A stretch of 64,000 bases of DNA, taken from NCBI RefSeq assembly GCF_001550065.1, contig NZ_LRUB01000036.1, forward strand, positions 62,001-126,000. The letters are read 5' to 3'. This document shows positions 8,434-16,741 of the stretch, in pieces (the first letter of the stretch is position 1; every line of letters starts with the position of its first letter). This DNA comes from Kordiimonas lipolytica (lineage in GTDB: Bacteria > Pseudomonadota > Alphaproteobacteria > Sphingomonadales > Kordiimonadaceae). Under the pieces are notes generated by a model. The model had not been told where the DNA came from. It ran no database searches and worked only from the letters and a program-made list of their open reading frames with translations. The position numbers and the translations under genes were made by a program.

Positions 8434-10203
8434 TTATGCCGCCTTTGAGCCAAGCCTTACCAGACGGCCGGGCCTTAGGCCTGTAAGCTTGTCGTTCTCA
8501 AGAACCACTTTGCCGTCTACAATCGTGGCTATATAGCCCGTGGCTTCCTGAAGCAAGCGCTGGCCGCCCGCCGGAAGGTCCTTGACCATATGCGGCGCGT
8601 GCAGGCGCAACCTCGCATGGTCGATCACATTGATGTTGGCTTTCTTGCCCACCTCCAGCCTACCGCGATCCTTGAAGCCGACATAATCTGCGATCTCGGA
8701 CGTCAGCATCTGCACAGCGCGTGCGAGCGGGATCTGTGGCCCCTGCTTGCGGTCCCGCGCCCAGTGGCACAACAGATAGGTCGGGAAGCTGGCGTCACAC
8801 ACGGTGCCAACATGCGCCCCGCCGTCCGACAGGCCCATGATCGCCTGCGGGTGGGTCATCATCTCGTGCACGGCGGTATAATTCAGGTCGGTATAATTAT
8901 AGATCGGGAAATAGAGGAATTCCTGCCCGTCTTTTTCCAAGAGGATGTCGTAGATCTTTGATAACGGCGTTACGCCGTCTTCCTGGGCCATCTTGTAGAC
9001 GCTGGCATTCACGCTCTGCTCATAATCCGGGTTTTCCCCCAGCTTGAACATCTTGCAGCTGATGAAATCAATCTGCTGCAAAAGGATGTCTGCAAGGGGC
9101 GGAATGGCCGTGCCGTCGCCCGCGACCTTCTCTGATTTCTCGCTCAGCAGCTGTTCCTTGAACTCAGGATCGCGCATGGCTTCCACACGCTCGTCCAGTG
9201 GCAGGTGGCTGATGCGTTTGTAGCTTGGGAAGCCAATGAATGGGTGGAAGGTGCACTGAAGCCCCAATATCACGCCAATGCCGCGCGGCGCGGTCTGCAG
9301 GCGCATGTTGATGCCCTTGTCTTTAGCGCCTTCGGCGCGGGCAATGATGTTCTTCCACTGTTTGGGCGCGAAGTCCCGCTGCATCAGAGACAGCGAAAAA
9401 GGCCGCCCGCCGGATGCGCCCGCGAAGGCTTCAAGGAGGTCGAACTCGCGGTCGAAGGCCGCCGGGTCACCGCGCTCAAGGTCGAAATCATTCACCGCCT
9501 GCAACACGCCGTGGTCCAGCCCTTTGAAGGCTTCGGCGATGCCCACGAGCTCTTCCTTCGTGGCTTCGGATGCAGGGGTCCAGTCGCCGTCGGCTGTGCG
9601 GTGTACGTCTGATCGCCCGGTGGAGAAACCAACTGCGCCAGCCTCGAGAGCCGCGCGCGTCAGTTCGCGCATCCTGGCGATATCCTCATCGGTCGCGGGC
9701 TCGCCTGATACCGCGCGGTCGCCCATCACATAGACGCGCAGCGGGTCATGCACCACTTGGGCCGCATAGTCGATGGTGTGCGGGAAATCGATGGCGTCCA
9801 TATAGTCCGCGAAGCTTTCCCAGTTCCAGCTGAGGCCTTCCGCCAGCGCGGTGCCGGGGATGTCCTCAACCCCTTCCATCAGGCGCACGAGGCGGTCATG
9901 GTCTTTTGGCAGGACAGGCGCGAAGCCCACGCCGCAGCTGCCCATCACTGCGGTGGTCACGCCGTGGTTGACGCTGGGCTGGAGGTCCGCGTCCCAGGAA
10001 ACCTGGCCGTCATAATGGGTGTGCAGGTCAAGGAAACCGGGGGTGACGATGGCGCCTGCGGCATCGATCACGCGCTCGGCCTCTCCAAGGCCCAAACCGA
10101 TGGCGGCAATTTTGCCGTCCTTGACCGCCACGTCGCCCGTGGTGGGCTCGCCGCCGTTGCCGTCATAGATGGTGCCGCCCTTGATGATCAGGTCATATGC
10201 CAT
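8434..10203 (-). CDS. N-acyl-D-amino-acid deacylase family amidohydrolase
   Basis: Metal-dependent amidohydrolase of the D-aminoacylase type (589 residues), which removes the acyl group from N-acyl-D-amino acids or related amides. The N-terminal beta-sandwich starts [20 protein letters not shown]. Metal-site motifs are [12 protein letters not shown] (HxH), the family's GSCGVGF, and SDGGAHVG near the C-terminus, whose Asp is catalytic. The start ATG has GGAGG six bases upstream. It overlaps the BASS gene by 11 bases and is followed by the TSUP gene after five bases, so the three are translationally coupled. No signal peptide, so a cytoplasmic enzyme acting on an imported amide. Hydantoinase-like activity is an alternative. 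Confidence 0.9.
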   Translation of the reverse strand: MAYDLIIKGGTIYDGNGGEPTTGDVAVKDGKIAAIGLGLGEAERVIDAAGAIVTPGFLDLHTHYDGQVSWDADLQPSVNHGVTTAVMGSCGVGFAPVLPKDHDRLVRLMEGVEDIPGTALAEGLSWNWESFADYMDAIDFPHTIDYAAQVVHDPLRVYVMGDRAVSGEPATDEDIARMRELTRAALEAGAVGFSTGRSDVHRTADGDWTPASEATKEELVGIAEAFKGLDHGVLQAVNDFDLERGDPAAFDREFDLLEAFAGASGGRPFSLSLMQRDFAPKQWKNIIARAEGAKDKGINMRLQTAPRGIGVILGLQCTFHPFIGFPSYKRISHLPLDERVEAMRDPEFKEQLLSEKSEKVAGDGTAIPPLADILLQQIDFISCKMFKLGENPDYEQSVNASVYKMAQEDGVTPLSKIYDILLEKDGQEFLYFPIYNYTDLNYTAVHEMMTHPQAIMGLSDGGAHVGTVCDASFPTYLLCHWARDRKQGPQIPLARAVQMLTSEIADYVGFKDRGRLEVGKKANINVIDHARLRLHAPHMVKDLPAGGQRLLQEATGYIATIVDGKVVLENDKLTGLRPGRLVRLGSKAA

Positions 10204-11143
10204 GTGTGTCCTCCTGCAATTTAGGGGGTGAATAGTGTGTTATGCGGTCCGCCAGCCGGAACAGGCCGGTAACAGCAAAGCCGCCAATGAAATGCCAGAT
10301 GCCCCAGGTGGCGAGAACCATCGCCCCGGAGCCAAGCCCGCCAAACTGGCTGAGCATGATAAGAAGGCCGAGACCTGAATTCTGGATGCCGATCTCGAAC
10401 ACCAGCGCGCGCCGGGCGGCACGGGTCCTGAGGCCAAACATGCCAACAAGCCCACCAAGGATGAAAGCAGCCGTGTTGTGAAGCGCCACATAGGGCAAAA
10501 TCTGGTCGCCAAAATGCTTGAGAAGGTCAAGGTTGGTCGCCAGCCCCACGGCCACAATCACCACAATCACCGCGACCGCGAGCGGCAGGCACATGCGCTG
10601 CAGCTTGTGGGCAAGCTTGGGCCGGTAGTGTGACAGCACAATTCCGAACCCGAGCGGCACAAGAAGCGTGAGGCTGGTGTTCAGCACAAATGACAGCCGG
10701 TCCAGATGGATGGCTTCCACAAGGTCCCGCGTGGGGCCATAAAGGCTGGTCCAGAAAAGGATCGCAAGCGGCAGGAAGGCGGCTGAAAACAGGCTGGAGC
10801 ATGTGGTGAGCGAGACGCTGTAGGCCACATCGCCCCGGCTGAGCCGCGTGAACAGGTTGGATACATTCCCACCCGGGCAGCAGGCCACGATGATCATACC
10901 AAGGGCGATGCCCGCCATGGGTTCGAACAGCGTGAGGATCGCGAGTGTGACCAGCGGCAGGCCTATAATCTGTGCCATCAGGCCATAGAAAACGCTGCGC
11001 TTGTGGGTTCTGAGGAATGAGAAATCATCGGTCTTGAGCCCCAGCGCCACAGAGAACATGGTGAAGGCGAGAGAGACGGCGAGCGCGAGCTGCGTGCCCG
11101 GCTCCAGCGTGATCACGGCGTCATTGATGGCGCTTGCGTCCAT
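10193..11143 (-). CDS. bile acid:sodium symporter (BASS) family transporter
   Basis: Sodium-coupled importer of the BASS/SBF family, 316 residues with about nine or ten membrane helices. The signature region GMIIVACCPGGNVSNLFTRL contains the crossover-helix motif typical of the family, and a second motif (FEIGIQNSGLGLLI) lies in the C-terminal half. Bacterial members carry bile salts, pyruvate, pantoate and other organic anions, so the name does not prove a bile-salt substrate. First gene of the operon with the D-aminoacylase-type amidohydrolase and the TSUP transporter; divergent from an AraC regulator across about 120 bases. The natural reading is import of an N-acylated compound for hydrolysis. 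Confidence 0.9.
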   Translation of the reverse strand: MDASAINDAVITLEPGTQLALAVSLAFTMFSVALGLKTDDFSFLRTHKRSVFYGLMAQIIGLPLVTLAILTLFEPMAGIALGMIIVACCPGGNVSNLFTRLSRGDVAYSVSLTTCSSLFSAAFLPLAILFWTSLYGPTRDLVEAIHLDRLSFVLNTSLTLLVPLGFGIVLSHYRPKLAHKLQRMCLPLAVAVIVVIVAVGLATNLDLLKHFGDQILPYVALHNTAAFILGGLVGMFGLRTRAARRALVFEIGIQNSGLGLLIMLSQFGGLGSGAMVLATWGIWHFIGGFAVTGLFRLADRITHYSPPKLQEDTHGI

Positions 11144-11264
11144 GCTTTTCCATCCCTCCCAAAGTGTCCCCTTCCCAAAGGACGCGGTAAATCTACTTGA
11201 CGATTGCTGCCTTGTGAATGACAGTCGGCGTCTAAAAATTGATATTTTACGCCAAGAAGATCAA

Positions 11265-12254
11265 GTGAACGATACCGTCCTTACCCGCTATCTGGCCACG
11301 CTCGTGGATGTGATGCACGCCGAATATGGTGTTGCACCCGGCGCGCTTTATAAAGCCGCGGGGATCGCGCCCCTTGCGGAAGGGCGGGTCGGCGAAGAGA
11401 CCGCTGAAGCCCTGTGGGTGGCCGCCGAAAAGCTATCGGGCGACGGGCTTTTGGGCCTGAAGGTTGGGGCGCGCGTTCGCTACAGCAGCTATTCCACCCT
11501 TGGGCATCTTCTTGTGACCGCGAAAACGGTGGGCGAGTCGCTCAAGGCTGCGTGTGACCTGGCCTTTTATGTGGGCGCGGCAGGACAGCTTCACATGGAA
11601 GAGGCGGCGGACGAATGCGCCATTGTCTATGAACCGCTGCGGGCAGACTGGCGCGCACCCTTTGTGCGGTCAGAAGCCGTTCTGCTGCCCATGGTAAGGT
11701 TTGCGCGCTGGGCTTCGCCGGGTGTGGAGCCCAAACAAGTGATCCTGACCCGGCCAATCCCACCCAAACCCCAGGCCTTTGTTGATGCTTTTGGCGCGCC
11801 GGTTACATTTGGCGGTCGCCGTCATGCAGTTGTCTGGGATGCGGCGGCCCTCAGTCAGCCGATGAATGATGCCAACCCTGCGCTCAATGAAATGCTGCGC
11901 GCCCATGTGGAAGCGGAAATACCAAAGAAGGAAGGCGTGCTGGCGCAGGTAAAGGCCACCCTTCTGAAAGCGCTTTCTGACGGCACCGACGTCAGCATCA
12001 CAGCGGCGGCAAAGGCGGTCGGCATGTCTGAACGCAGCCTGCAGCGGGCGCTGGCGGCGGAAGGGGCGGCCTTTCGGGATATGCTTACAGAGGTACGGCG
12101 GAACGAGGCCTGCCGCCTTCTGAAGGAAACAGCATTGCCGGTCTCGGATATCGCCATAAGGCTTGGCTATTCGGAACCCGCGGCTTTTGTGCGGGCTTTC
12201 CGGCGCTGGTTCCAAGCCTCTCCGGCGCAGTGGCGCAAATTGGCGCGCAAGTGA
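11265..12254 (+). CDS. AraC family transcriptional regulator
   Basis: Regulator of 329 residues. The N-terminal half (VLTRYLATLVDVMHAEYG onward) matches the arabinose-binding-type domain found in OruR/ArgR-like AraC proteins. The C-terminal HTH (about the last 100 residues) has two helix-turn-helix units: DVSITAAAKAVGMSERSLQR and VSDIAIRLGYSEPAAFVRAF. Start chosen at the GTG at 11265 (VNDTVLTRYL); the longer open frame upstream runs into the divergent BASS gene. Placed back to back with the BASS-amidohydrolase-TSUP operon, which it probably activates in response to the imported amide. Confidence 0.9.
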   Translation: MNDTVLTRYLATLVDVMHAEYGVAPGALYKAAGIAPLAEGRVGEETAEALWVAAEKLSGDGLLGLKVGARVRYSSYSTLGHLLVTAKTVGESLKAACDLAFYVGAAGQLHMEEAADECAIVYEPLRADWRAPFVRSEAVLLPMVRFARWASPGVEPKQVILTRPIPPKPQAFVDAFGAPVTFGGRRHAVVWDAAALSQPMNDANPALNEMLRAHVEAEIPKKEGVLAQVKATLLKALSDGTDVSITAAAKAVGMSERSLQRALAAEGAAFRDMLTEVRRNEACRLLKETALPVSDIAIRLGYSEPAAFVRAFRRWFQASPAQWRKLARK

Positions 12255-12383
12255 TTGGCGGGGCTTAACCGCTGGGCTAGGGTTAACAATTGAGACACAG
12301 GTTTCAGGCTAGGATGAGACAGAGAATGATAGCGAAAACAATGGCAAGAGTGGCGGGTTTGATCGCCGCTTTCATGACAGTTG

Positions 12384-12390
12384 AAGGAAG
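12384..12390 (+). promoter_or_regulatory. ribosome binding site deciding the amidohydrolase start
   Basis: AAGGAAG lies seven bases before the ATG at 12398 and is the best Shine-Dalgarno match in front of any of five in-frame starts (12290, 12314, 12326, 12362, 12398). Confidence 0.5.
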
Positions 12391-12397
12391 CCTTTTC

Positions 12398-13759
12398 ATG
12401 AGTGCAGCTTCGGACAAGACCCCCGTAGATATGATCGTTCATGGCAGCTATCTGGTGACCATGGATGACGCAAAAGGCGTGATCGAAGGAGGTGCGGTTG
12501 CGGTCAAGGACGGCGCGATAGTGGCCGTGGGCACAGACGCGGAAATCACCGGTGCTTACACATCCGATCAGGTTATCGCGGGCGAGGGCCGGGTGCTGAT
12601 GCCGGGCCTTGTGAACGCGCACACGCATACGGCCATGACCCTGTTCCGCGGTATGGCAGACGACCTTGAGCTGATGACATGGCTGACCAAATATATCTTC
12701 CCCATGGAAGGCCGCTATGTGGACCCTGACTTCATCAAGGTGGGATCGGAACTGGCCTGCTGGGAGATGATCCAGAGTGGCACGACAAGCTTTGTCGATA
12801 TGTATTTTTACCCGGAAGTGATCGCGGGTGTGGTGGATAAATGCGGCCTGCGCGCTGTGATCACCGCGCCGATGATTGACTTTCCGAGCCCTGGGTTCAA
12901 GGGCTGGGATGACAGCTTCAATGCTGGTGTCAAGTTCGTGCGCGACTGGCAGGGCAAGAATGCCCGCATCACCCCAGGGCTTGCGCCCCACGCGCCCTAT
13001 ACGGTGTCGAAAGAGCATCTGGCGGACGTTGCCAAAGTGGCGATCGAGCTGGATGCGCCTATCTCGATCCATATTGCGGAAGATAAATCTGAGCTCGATA
13101 CAATCCGCGGCAAATACCAGCAGACCTCCATCGAAGAACTGTCGGATGTTGGCATGCTGGACGCACAGGTGATCGCGGCCCATGTTGTCTGGCCATCCGA
13201 CAGCGACATGAAGCTTGTGGCGGGCAAAAACTTCGCCGCGATCCACAACCCCACATCCAACATGAAAACCGGGGCCGGCTTTTCGCCCGTGCCGAAGCTG
13301 CTGGAAGCGGGTGTGACTGTGGGGTTGGCGACAGACGGCGCGGCATCCAACAATAACCTCAATATGTGGGATGAAATCCATCTGGCGGCACTTGTTCACA
13401 AGGGCGTGGCAACCGACCCCACGGTGCTGCCGGCGGCGACCGCGCTTGACCTTGCAACCCGCATGGGCGCCAAAGCCGCAGGGCTTGAAGGTGTGACCGG
13501 TGTGCTGAAGTCGGGCCTTCGGGCTGACATGATCCAGGTATCGATTGACAGCCTTCGCATGCAGCCGCTTTATGATGTGGTGTCGCAGCTTGTCTATGTG
13601 GCGGATCAGCAGGATGTGGTGACCACTATTGTGGACGGTAACGTGCTGATGCAGGACGGCAAGGTGCTGACCATCGATGAAGATGCCCTGCGTGCCCGCG
13701 TGCTGGAGATTTCAGCCCGCATCCGGGCAGATGTGGAAAAGACCCGGGCGGCCAATTAG
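12398..13759 (+). CDS. amidohydrolase, MTA/SAH deaminase (TrzA/AtzA) type
   Basis: Metal-dependent deaminase of the 5-methylthioadenosine/S-adenosylhomocysteine deaminase group, which also includes chlorohydrolases and guanine deaminases. 453 residues from MSAASDKTPVD. Metal ligands are visible in PGLVNAHTHTAMTLFRG (HxH), APHAPYTVS, ISIHIAE (His) and the family-typical GLATDGAASNNNLNMWDE (Asp). The start at 12398 follows a good RBS and gives the usual family length. The frame stays open to 12290, and a start at 12326 would add MIAKTMARVAGLIAAFMTVE, which resembles a signal peptide, so an exported form is possible. Single gene with the AraC gene ending 140 bases upstream. The exact substrate is unknown; a purine-related substrate would fit the salvage genes elsewhere in the window. 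Confidence 0.87.
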   Translation: MSAASDKTPVDMIVHGSYLVTMDDAKGVIEGGAVAVKDGAIVAVGTDAEITGAYTSDQVIAGEGRVLMPGLVNAHTHTAMTLFRGMADDLELMTWLTKYIFPMEGRYVDPDFIKVGSELACWEMIQSGTTSFVDMYFYPEVIAGVVDKCGLRAVITAPMIDFPSPGFKGWDDSFNAGVKFVRDWQGKNARITPGLAPHAPYTVSKEHLADVAKVAIELDAPISIHIAEDKSELDTIRGKYQQTSIEELSDVGMLDAQVIAAHVVWPSDSDMKLVAGKNFAAIHNPTSNMKTGAGFSPVPKLLEAGVTVGLATDGAASNNNLNMWDEIHLAALVHKGVATDPTVLPAATALDLATRMGAKAAGLEGVTGVLKSGLRADMIQVSIDSLRMQPLYDVVSQLVYVADQQDVVTTIVDGNVLMQDGKVLTIDEDALRARVLEISARIRADVEKTRAAN

Positions 13760-13864
13760 GCTGCCTTTCCGCATCGTTTACAGCCCTATCTAATAGTTGT
13801 ATCTTTAACACTGGTGGTTGGTGGCTATTTGCGTCGCCAACTGCAATTAGGTGGGGGATGCAAG

Positions 13865-14443
13865 ATGAGATCTTTGGGACTTTTGTTTGCCGCTGTGCTT
13901 GTGGCAGTTTCCAGCCCTTTGGCTGCGCGGTCAGCAGATACGGATGCTGATGTTGCCGCACCGGCCCAATATGCGGTGATTGAGGTTGTCGTGCATCCGC
14001 TGTTTCAGCGCGGTGCTTTCGTCAAGAAAGTTTATGAGAATTACGATGAACGACTGCTGCTGAATCAGGCAGTGATGGACCATGTAAAATATCGCCTGGG
14101 AAGTGCTTTGATCGCAGACAAGCTTTTCACTTCCCGCACGCCGCTGGAAATAAAATTCGACCTGTTGCGTGTCGATCTGATTGGCGAGCGAGAGCAGATC
14201 GACCCAGTTACCAAGGAAAGATTCGCAACGCTGGGTACGAACGGACACGCCATCGCCGTTGCGAAGCTAAGTTTTGACAAGGACGGCAAGACCTTCGAAC
14301 GTCGATACAAATCCACGGAAGACCGGAAGCTGAAATTCACGTCGGATCAGGCAACGAACAGGGAGCTGTTGAGCCTTGCGCTCGATAGCCTGATCCAATC
14401 GGCTCTGTCCGACCCTGACGTCGTTGAGTTTCTGGCAAGCTGA
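13865..14443 (+). CDS. exported protein of unknown function
   Basis: 192 residues; I do not recognise the family. The N-terminus MRSLGLLFAAVLVAVSSPLA followed by ARSADTDAD is a good signal peptide with likely cleavage after ARSA, so the mature protein (about 168 residues) should be periplasmic. No lipobox and no further membrane segment. The mature part is mixed and charged, with a run of basic residues (FERRYKSTEDRKLKF) and no cysteines. GGGGG lies seven bases before the ATG. It stands alone between the amidohydrolase and the degenerate EAL gene, with no obvious operon. Confidence 0.75.
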   Translation: MRSLGLLFAAVLVAVSSPLAARSADTDADVAAPAQYAVIEVVVHPLFQRGAFVKKVYENYDERLLLNQAVMDHVKYRLGSALIADKLFTSRTPLEIKFDLLRVDLIGEREQIDPVTKERFATLGTNGHAIAVAKLSFDKDGKTFERRYKSTEDRKLKFTSDQATNRELLSLALDSLIQSALSDPDVVEFLAS

Positions 14444-14578
14444 TGCTTTGATGCCTGATCGAGTTGCTTTGAGTTCATTCAAATTTGAAGCAATATTTTA
14501 CATGACCTTAAAATCCGTGTGTTATGAGGGAAAGAGAGTAAATCAGGCACATCAAGTATTTAGGTAGGCGAGGGCGTT

Positions 14579-16123
14579 GTGAGCGAGCCAGAATTCAGCT
14601 TATTCCTTGTCAAAAAGAGCTACATCGACAAGGCGGATGATCAGTTCAAGACGATCATGCGGTGGAAGGATGTTGATCTTTTCAGGCAGCCGCTGAGTTT
14701 CCTGTTCCCTGCTGACGCCCATGACCGGGTGGAGCGCCTCTTGGACCGCGATGATGTGTCCATCTTCCAGAATGTGGTGTTCCCGCGCGTGCCGCTCCGG
14801 CTCAAGACCGGCGGCTATATCAATTTCGACATGAAGCTGGTGACTGTGGCGGAAGGCGGGCGCCGCCTGGACTTCTACAAGCCTGGCCGCGCGGATGATC
14901 TGAACGCAGCACAGACAGCAGAGGCCGCTGCACCCGCCGCTGATATGTACAGCTTCTTCAATTTCGTTGAGGACCTGCTGGCGTCCCCGTTTGAAGGCGA
15001 CCTGGACCTGACGATGGTCAGCATGGATGCCCTGAGGGACGGCAGCGATGCGGGCCTGACGGACGAAGAGAAAGACAGCGCACGGTCTGAATTTGAGGCC
15101 AACCTGCAAAAGCACGCGGTTGGCGGCAAGGTGGGTAAGCTGGATGAAGCGTCCTATGGCCTCCTGACCGCCAGTGGGTTCGACGAGGAAGCCTTCGACC
15201 TTGAGATGCAGAATGTGGCGGCGCGGCTGAATATCGCGCCGGAAAAGCTCGCGCTCAATAAAGCCAACATGGCGATCGATGACCGTGATGTGGCGCCCGA
15301 GAAACTGCACCAGGCGCTTCATCAGGCGCGCGGCGTGTTTGTGGGCGAAATTGAAGACGAGCACGGCATTGAAAAGCTCACCGGCGTTATCGACGGCATC
15401 GAGCATAACAGGAAGCTGATTCAGGAAGCGATCAAGCGCTACAAGTATCGCACCAGCCCGCGGTCTGTGTCAGACAACGTGGCGTCGGTTTCCATTGCAG
15501 TGCTGCAACAGGGCAAGGTGAATCTTGAGGGCCAGATCAGGCGCCCGGATGAGATTATCGTGCTGGCCGACCACCCTGATATATCGATCGAACATGACCT
15601 CGCACAGCTGGAGGACCTGATCCGCATGCGGGTCAGGAAGCCAGCGGATGAACGCGAAAAGCCGGACTATTATGAGCTGTGCCGGTCCACCATGATTCAG
15701 GAGCGTTTTCAGGAAGAGCTTGCCGCCATGCTTGAGCGTCACGGCGAAGACGCGTCGCGCATCGGCTTCCGCATCAAGGGTATGCCGCCCGTGCGCCGCG
15801 GTGGCCTGCACTGGGACGCGCTGAACCGTTTGGCGGCAAACGGCCACCCCATCTGGATCGACCGTTTCGGAGACGCGGTGGTGGCGCCCGAAGCGCTTCA
15901 GTGCCTGAAGGGCGGGATGATCGAGATGCCGCCACCAATGATGAAAAAGCTCGCCGGGCATTTTGACGGCAAGGAAATGATGAGCCAGCTTGTCGCCACG
16001 TGGCAGGCCATGAACGTGCGTGTGGTCTCGGCGGATCTGCCGGACTATGACATGAAAACCCTGGCGCAGGAGCTGGGCATTACCATCGCGGTCGAGGACG
16101 CGCCCGAAGCCCGCGCCTCTTAA
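14579..16123 (+). CDS. PAS-linker-degenerate EAL domain protein
   Basis: 514 residues from a GTG start. Residues 1-105 are PAS-like (LFRQPLSFLFPADAHDRVERLL is a typical PAS end). Residues 120-300 are an acidic, mostly helical linker. Residues 310-505 follow the EAL fold but have lost its motifs: the EAL strand reads VLQQGKVNLEGQIR, the ELTE strand reads FRIKG, and DDFG reads IDRFGD. It is almost certainly not a phosphodiesterase and may act as a c-di-GMP or protein-binding sensor. The linker resembles that of the intact EAL protein at 43053, sharing VGG, a following acidic-aromatic block and a similar helix pattern. No membrane segment. Upstream of the formate dehydrogenase operon, but separated by 117 bases. 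Confidence 0.75.
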   Translation: MSEPEFSLFLVKKSYIDKADDQFKTIMRWKDVDLFRQPLSFLFPADAHDRVERLLDRDDVSIFQNVVFPRVPLRLKTGGYINFDMKLVTVAEGGRRLDFYKPGRADDLNAAQTAEAAAPAADMYSFFNFVEDLLASPFEGDLDLTMVSMDALRDGSDAGLTDEEKDSARSEFEANLQKHAVGGKVGKLDEASYGLLTASGFDEEAFDLEMQNVAARLNIAPEKLALNKANMAIDDRDVAPEKLHQALHQARGVFVGEIEDEHGIEKLTGVIDGIEHNRKLIQEAIKRYKYRTSPRSVSDNVASVSIAVLQQGKVNLEGQIRRPDEIIVLADHPDISIEHDLAQLEDLIRMRVRKPADEREKPDYYELCRSTMIQERFQEELAAMLERHGEDASRIGFRIKGMPPVRRGGLHWDALNRLAANGHPIWIDRFGDAVVAPEALQCLKGGMIEMPPPMMKKLAGHFDGKEMMSQLVATWQAMNVRVVSADLPDYDMKTLAQELGITIAVEDAPEARAS

Positions 16124-16240
16124 CCGACTGATCCTCCTTCCAATTCGGTCCTGTTGGTTCCCATAGCGGAATGAGGCCGCACAATTTTTTCATTGATTTG
16201 CCCTCCGTCAAATCGCACCTTCCAAAAAAGATATGCTAGA

Positions 16241-16741
16241 ATGCATCAAGAAGACCAAGAGGGGGCGGAATTGGCCGAAAACTTGAGCCAGTCACAGCGT
16301 GTTAACCATGACCTGATCACAGCCCATGTGGGGGAGGTCGGCGGCCTGATGCGTGCCTTGAATGCGCTGCAGGAGCATGACGGCTATATTGATGCCGCCA
16401 ATGTTCCAAAGCTTGCCAAGGCCTTCAATATCACCAAGGCCGAGGTGAAGGGTGTGATCAGCTTTTATGATGATTTCACGCGTGCACCCAAGGGCAAGCA
16501 TGTGATCCGCATCTGCCAGGCTGAGGCCTGCCAGGCGGTGGGCAGCCGCGCGCTGACGGCTGCAGCGCTTGAAAAACTGGGTATCGGCCTGGGCGAGACC
16601 ACGCCAGACGGTAGGGTGACGGTTGAGGCTGTCTATTGCCTGGGGCTGTGCGCGTCCGGCCCTGCCGCCATGGTGGACGGCGAGCTGAAGGGCAGGGTGA
16701 CGGCGGGCCTCTTTGATGCTTTCGCGGAGGATGAGGCATGA
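16241..16741 (+). CDS. fdsG: NAD-dependent formate dehydrogenase gamma subunit (NuoE-like)
   Basis: Small iron-sulfur subunit of the soluble molybdenum formate dehydrogenase. 166 residues with a thioredoxin-like [2Fe-2S] fold: the four cysteines are in ICQAEACQAV (CxxxxC) and VYCLGLCASGP (CxxxC). The helical N-terminus GGLMRALNALQEHDGYID is standard for the 24-kDa subunit family. The start is uncertain: the ATG at 16241 has no clear RBS, while a TTG at 16271 (LAENLSQSQRVNH) follows GAGGGGGCGG closely. Its stop overlaps the fdsB start (ATGA), so the two are translationally coupled. First gene of fdsG-fdsB-fdsA-fdhD. Confidence 0.93.
   Translation: MHQEDQEGAELAENLSQSQRVNHDLITAHVGEVGGLMRALNALQEHDGYIDAANVPKLAKAFNITKAEVKGVISFYDDFTRAPKGKHVIRICQAEACQAVGSRALTAAALEKLGIGLGETTPDGRVTVEAVYCLGLCASGPAAMVDGELKGRVTAGLFDAFAEDEA

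Noticed and set aside
12167..13399. Minus-strand frame of 410 residues
   Set aside because: Antisense to the amidohydrolase and the AraC gene end; shadow composition.
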